Assembly: GCA_050699055.1 (NCBI GenBank)
Contig: JBOHCT010000039.1
Coordinates: 1 to 23,987, forward strand
Length of the DNA stretch: 23,987 bases
Reading direction: 5' to 3'
From: JBOHCT01 sp050699055
GTDB taxonomy: Bacteria > Actinomycetota > Actinomycetes > Streptosporangiales > JBOHCT01
Shown: positions 20,659-23,987 of the stretch, in pieces
Layout of the letters: every line of letters starts with the position of its first letter
How positions within the stretch are numbered: position 1 is the stretch's first letter
Notes under the pieces: generated by a model
Told to the model about the DNA's origin: nothing
The model's database searches: none
What the model saw: only the letters and a program-made list of their open reading frames with translations
Position numbers and translations under genes: made by a program

Positions 20659-22800
20659 GTGGCTGACAAGGGGAGCGGCCCGGCAGGGGCCGCGGGCAGG
20701 GCACCTACGGTCGACCAGCCGGGCACCGTCCGCAACATCGCGCTGGTCGGCCACTCCGGTACCGGCAAGACGACGCTCGCCGAGGCCCTCCTCGTCGCGA
20801 CCGGCACGATTCCGCGGGCCGGGCGGGTCGAAGACGGTTCGACGACGAGCGACTTCGACGAGGCGGAGGCCCGCCAGCAACGATCGATCTCCCTCTCGCT
20901 CGTACCTTTCGAGCACGGGGAGATCAAGGTGAACCTCCTCGACACGCCGGGTTACGCCGACTTCGTGGGAGACCTGCGGGCGGGCCTGCGGGCCGCCGAC
21001 GCCGCGTTGTTCGTGATCTCGGCGGTCGATGACATCGACGGCACGACCCGCATGCTGTGGGACGAGTGCGCGACGGTCGGCATGCCACGGGCGGTGGTCA
21101 TCGCCAAGATCGATCATCACCGCGCGGATTTCTCAGCCGCGGTCCGGCTGTGCAAGGACGCGTTCGGCGAGGGCGTACTGCCGCTGTACCTCCCCGTTCA
21201 GGGCGACGGCGAGGTCCGCGGTCACGTGGGACTGCTCTCCGGACAGGTCTTCGACTACTCCTCAGGTGAGCGGGTGGAACGGGCACCCGCGCCCGGTGAG
21301 GCCCCCGACTTCGACGACGCGCGCAACGCGCTGATCGAGGGGATCATCCAGGAGAGCGAGGACGAGGGTCTCATGGACCGCTACCTCGAGGGCGAGGACA
21401 TCGACCCCAAGGTGCTCATCGAAGACCTCGAGAAGGCCGTCGCCAGGGGCAGCTTCTACCCCGTGCTCCCCGCCGCCCCTGCCCTCGGGCTCGGTACGGG
21501 CGAGCTGCTCGAGATCATGACCCAGGCATTCCCCTCGCCCTTGGAGCGGCAGGCACCGCCTGCCACTACGCCGGACGGGGCGGGCGCCACTCCCCTAGTC
21601 TGCGACCCGGACGCCCCGCTCGCCGCTCAAGTGATCAAGACGACCAGCGACCCGTACGTGGGGAGGGTCAGCCTGGTCCGCATGTTCTCCGGCACACTGC
21701 GTCCCGACTCCTCCGTCCATGTGGCGGGGCCCGGCGAGGAAAAGCGCTCCGCCGACGACCGGGTGGGCGCGCTCACGTCCCCGCTGGGCAAGCTCCAACG
21801 CACGGTCTCGCTCTGCGTCGCGGGCGACATCTGCGCTGTCGCCAAGCTCGGTGAGGCGAAAACTGGCGACACCCTCTCCACGAAGGACAACCCTCTTGTG
21901 ATCGAGCAGTGGTCGGCGCCCGAGCCACTGCTGCCCGTCGCCATTCAGGCGAGGTCCAAGGCGGACGACGACAAGCTCTCGCAGGCGCTCAGCCGTACCA
22001 CGGCGGAGGATCCGACCCTCCGGGTCGAGATGAACGCCGAGACCCACCAGCTCGTGCTGTGGTGCATGGGCGAGGGACACTGCGACGTCGTTCTCGATCG
22101 TCTGAAGAGCCGCTACGCCGTGGAGGTCGAGCCGATCGACCTGCGCGTGCCGCTGCGGGAGACCTTCGCGGGGAAGGCGCAGGGACGGGGCCGTAACGTC
22201 AAGCAGACCGGCGGCCACGGCCAGTACGGCGTCTGCGACATCGAGGTCGAACCGCTCGAGTCGGGCGAGGGGTTCGAGTTCGTCGACAAGATCGTCGGCG
22301 GGGTGATCCCCCGGCAGTTCATCCCGTCTGTGGAGAAGGGTGTACGCGCGCAGATGGAGCGGGGGGTCCTCGCGGGGTACCCGGTCGTCGACATCCGGGT
22401 GACGTTGTATGACGGCAAGGCGCACTCCGTCGACTCCTCCGACATGGCGTTCCAGGTCGCAGGGCAGCTGGCGCTCAAGGAGGCGGCGCAGAACTCCACG
22501 ATCTCGCTGCTGGAGCCGGTCGACGAGGTGGCGGTCCTAGTCACCGACGACTACGTAGGCGCCGTGATGAGCGACCTCTCGTCCAGGCGTGGACGGGTGT
22601 CAGGGACCGGACCCGTGGGCACCGGACGGACCCTCGTCAAGGCGGAGGTTCCCGAGGTCGAGGTCACCCGATACGCGATCGACCTTCGTTCGATGTCTCA
22701 CGGCACGGGCACGTTCACCCGTACCTACCTCCGCCACGAGCCGATGCCGCAGCACCTGGCGAGCAAGCTTGTCGCGAGGGGCAAGGAGGACAGCACGTAA
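20659..22800 (+). CDS. elongation factor G-like protein EF-G2
   Basis: Translational GTPase paralogue of EF-G, cytoplasmic and ribosome-associated by family. The 713-residue product has the P-loop GHSGTGKTT (31–39), G3 DTPGYAD (95–101), and a G4 motif read as AKID (149–152) instead of NKxD. The G2 region reads QQRSISL, with Ser78 where EF-G has the switch Thr. The domain IV/V end (TGPVGTGRTLVKAEVPEVEV, SHGTGTFTRTYLRHEP) is EF-G-like. GTG 20659 has GAGGAGG upstream. Such EF-G2 proteins occur alongside a canonical EF-G encoded elsewhere; in mycobacteria EF-G2 has been reported not to replace EF-G in translocation. It is divergent from pgsA and converges on the HIT gene. Confidence 0.92.
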   Translation: MADKGSGPAGAAGRAPTVDQPGTVRNIALVGHSGTGKTTLAEALLVATGTIPRAGRVEDGSTTSDFDEAEARQQRSISLSLVPFEHGEIKVNLLDTPGYADFVGDLRAGLRAADAALFVISAVDDIDGTTRMLWDECATVGMPRAVVIAKIDHHRADFSAAVRLCKDAFGEGVLPLYLPVQGDGEVRGHVGLLSGQVFDYSSGERVERAPAPGEAPDFDDARNALIEGIIQESEDEGLMDRYLEGEDIDPKVLIEDLEKAVARGSFYPVLPAAPALGLGTGELLEIMTQAFPSPLERQAPPATTPDGAGATPLVCDPDAPLAAQVIKTTSDPYVGRVSLVRMFSGTLRPDSSVHVAGPGEEKRSADDRVGALTSPLGKLQRTVSLCVAGDICAVAKLGEAKTGDTLSTKDNPLVIEQWSAPEPLLPVAIQARSKADDDKLSQALSRTTAEDPTLRVEMNAETHQLVLWCMGEGHCDVVLDRLKSRYAVEVEPIDLRVPLRETFAGKAQGRGRNVKQTGGHGQYGVCDIEVEPLESGEGFEFVDKIVGGVIPRQFIPSVEKGVRAQMERGVLAGYPVVDIRVTLYDGKAHSVDSSDMAFQVAGQLALKEAAQNSTISLLEPVDEVAVLVTDDYVGAVMSDLSSRRGRVSGTGPVGTGRTLVKAEVPEVEVTRYAIDLRSMSHGTGTFTRTYLRHEPMPQHLASKLVARGKEDST

Positions 22801-22801
22801 C

Positions 22802-22821
22802 CGCCGCCCGCTGGCGCGGCG
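22802..22821. terminator. candidate bidirectional hairpin between EF-G2 and HIT
   Basis: CGCCGC (22802–22807) pairs with GCGGCG (22816–22821) around an 8-base loop, in the 26-base gap between two converging genes. The position suits a shared terminator, but there is no T-run on either side. Confidence 0.4.
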
Positions 22822-22826
22822 ACCCC

Positions 22827-23381
22827 TCAGGCGGGGGGCCAATCGGCTGCGATGAGCGCGCGGGTGTCGCGCAGCAGCTGCGGGAGTACCTTCGTCTGTC
22901 CGACGACGGGCATGAAGTTCGTGTCGCCACCCCAACGCGGGACGACGTGCTGGTGGAGGTGGCCCGCGATACCCGCGCCCGCGACCGCGCCGAGGTTGAT
23001 GCCGACATTGAAGCCCTGGGCACCGCTGGTTGTTCTGAGCGCGACGAGGGCCCGCTTCGTGAACGCCGCGAACTCCAGCGACTCCGGGTCGTCCAGCTCG
23101 GTGACGTCGGCGACGTGACGGTACGGCACGATCATGAGATGGCCGCCGTTGTAGGGATAACGGTTGAGGACCGCGTACACCAGGCGGCCTCTCGAGACGA
23201 CGAGACCTTCCTCGTCGTGCAGCCTCGGGATCCGGCAGAAGGGGCAGCCGTCACCCGGTTCCGAGCCCGTCGGCTTGTTCTCCCCTTTGATGTAAGCCAT
23301 GCGGTGCGGCATCCACAGACGCTGGAAGCCGTCGGGAATGCCCGTACCGTCGTGCGGCGGGGTCGGCTCCGGGTCGGTCAT
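22827..23381 (-). CDS. HIT family nucleotide hydrolase/phosphorylase
   Basis: Histidine-triad protein of 184 residues. The triad HLHQHVV (H141, H143, H145) is intact and preceded by GFNVGINLG and the NRYPYNGGHLMIVPYRHV stretch typical of this clade. C46 and C49 (GCPFC) probably bind zinc with histidines. The mycobacterial protein at the same locus has been described as a diadenosine tetraphosphate (Ap4A) phosphorylase; Ap4A is a by-product of aminoacyl-tRNA synthetases, so the thrS neighbour makes sense. ATG 23381 has no ribosome site, but a TATCCT box ends 8 bases upstream, suggesting a leaderless mRNA. Separated from thrS by 52 bases. Confidence 0.93.
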   Translation of the reverse strand: MTDPEPTPPHDGTGIPDGFQRLWMPHRMAYIKGENKPTGSEPGDGCPFCRIPRLHDEEGLVVSRGRLVYAVLNRYPYNGGHLMIVPYRHVADVTELDDPESLEFAAFTKRALVALRTTSGAQGFNVGINLGAVAGAGIAGHLHQHVVPRWGGDTNFMPVVGQTKVLPQLLRDTRALIAADWPPA

Positions 23382-23433
23382 TGGTAGTCAGGATAGGCCC
23401 GGGGGGGCTGCCGGGACGGCGGGGGTGGACCAC

Positions 23434-23987
23434 TCAGACCTGCACCCGCGCCTCGACGGCCCGCACGATCTCCTCGACGGCCTCGTCGACGGGGACGCCG
23501 TTACGCTGCCCGCCGTCGCGGTACCTGAACGACACCGCGCCCTTCTCGACATCGCGGTCCCCCGCCAGCAGCATGTACGGAACCTTCTCGGTCTGGGCGG
23601 TACGGATCTTCTTCTGCATCCGCTCGTCGGAGTCGTCGACCTCGACACGGACACCCCGCTCGCGGAGCCCGCCGGCAACCTCCCGGAGGTACGGCACATG
23701 CCGCTCGGCGATGGGGATGCCCAGCACCTGCACGGGCGCCAGCCACGGCGGCAGCGCGCCAGCGTAATGCTCCAGCAGAATGCCGAAGAACCTCTCGATG
23801 GACCCGAACAGCGCACGATGGATCATGTACGGCCGCTGCCTGGAGCCGTCGGGGGCCTGGTATTGCATGTCGAAGCGCGACGGGTTCTGCAGGTCGACCT
23901 GGAGGGTCGAGAGCTGCCAGCGCCGGCCGATCGCGTCGCGCACGTGCACATCGATCTTCGGGGCGTAGAAGACGCCCTCACCCTCGC
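23434..23987 (-). CDS. thrS: threonine--tRNA ligase, 3' part
   Basis: C-terminal 184 or so codons of ThrRS; the gene continues beyond the right edge. The visible part starts inside the class II catalytic core (EGEGVFYAPKIDVHVRDAIG), includes the motif 3 region RALFGSIERFFGILLEHYAG, and ends with the anticodon-binding domain (PVQVLGIPIAERHVPYL, TEKVPYMLLAGDRDVEKGAV). Charges tRNA-Thr with threonine. The frame is uninterrupted to its stop at 23434–23436. First gene of the thrS–HIT pair on the minus strand. Confidence 0.96.
   Translation of the reverse strand, partial: EGEGVFYAPKIDVHVRDAIGRRWQLSTLQVDLQNPSRFDMQYQAPDGSRQRPYMIHRALFGSIERFFGILLEHYAGALPPWLAPVQVLGIPIAERHVPYLREVAGGLRERGVRVEVDDSDERMQKKIRTAQTEKVPYMLLAGDRDVEKGAVSFRYRDGGQRNGVPVDEAVEEIVRAVEARVQV

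Noticed and set aside
1..23987. CRISPR array, tRNA/rRNA genes, insertion sequences or prophage
   Set aside because: I saw no regularly spaced repeats, no tRNA cloverleaf, no transposase or integrase motifs, and gene order follows the conserved actinobacterial core.

Overview
The window is a high-GC block of actinobacterial chromosome. Three things point there: heavy use of GTG starts, strongly GC-biased third codon positions, and the gene order thrS–HIT–pgsA–acyltransferase–pimA–pdxS–pdxT–yebC–ruvCAB–yajC–secD–secF–apt–rel–PPIase–MBL–hisS. That order is the conserved core seen, with small variations, in Mycobacterium and Streptomyces. The presence of PI/PIM synthesis genes, an EF-G2-type factor and a DUF5996/UBP zinc-finger remnant fits a Streptosporangiales-like or related filamentous actinomycete; that narrower placement is inference.

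Layout from left to right. Positions 1–1195 are non-functional or decayed DNA. They hold remnants, all on the minus strand, of a UBP-type zinc-finger protein, an unrecognised protein and a DUF5996 protein carrying at least two frameshifts. Next come hisS and a metallo-beta-lactamase hydrolase (minus, coupled by ATGA), facing a plus-strand pair: a membrane-anchored cyclophilin and a DUF349 coiled-coil protein. The DUF349 gene converges on rel, the bifunctional (p)ppGpp synthetase/hydrolase. Upstream of rel on the minus strand lie apt, secF, secD and yajC (Sec accessory complex) and then the Holliday-junction operon ruvC-ruvA-ruvB, which carries a perfect LexA-type SOS box in front of ruvC. Next are yebC, pdxT and pdxS (PLP synthase), overlapping one another. 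A tightly packed phospholipid/PIM operon follows (pgsA, PIM acyltransferase, pimA, LemA-like membrane protein). A divergent plus-strand EF-G2-like GTPase comes next, then a HIT hydrolase/phosphorylase and the 3' part of thrS, which runs off the right edge.

How it works together: most genes are housekeeping functions in translation (thrS, hisS, EF-G2), stringent response and purine salvage (rel, apt), protein export (yajC/secD/secF), recombination repair (ruvCAB), vitamin B6 synthesis (pdxST) and envelope lipid synthesis (pgsA to pimA). Many neighbours overlap by GTGA or ATGA, which implies translational coupling.

I found no mobile element, phage, CRISPR array, RNA gene or defence system, and no clear novel multi-gene system. 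The most unexplained signal is an approximately 85-bp intergenic element present twice (5450–5528 plus, 14429–14514 minus). Both copies keep potential stem-loops and both lie just 3' of a gene on the same strand. Other points worth a look are the decaying gene cluster at the left edge, the SOS box, a hairpin/palindrome between pgsA and the EF-G2 gene, and non-canonical G2/G4 motifs in the EF-G2 protein.
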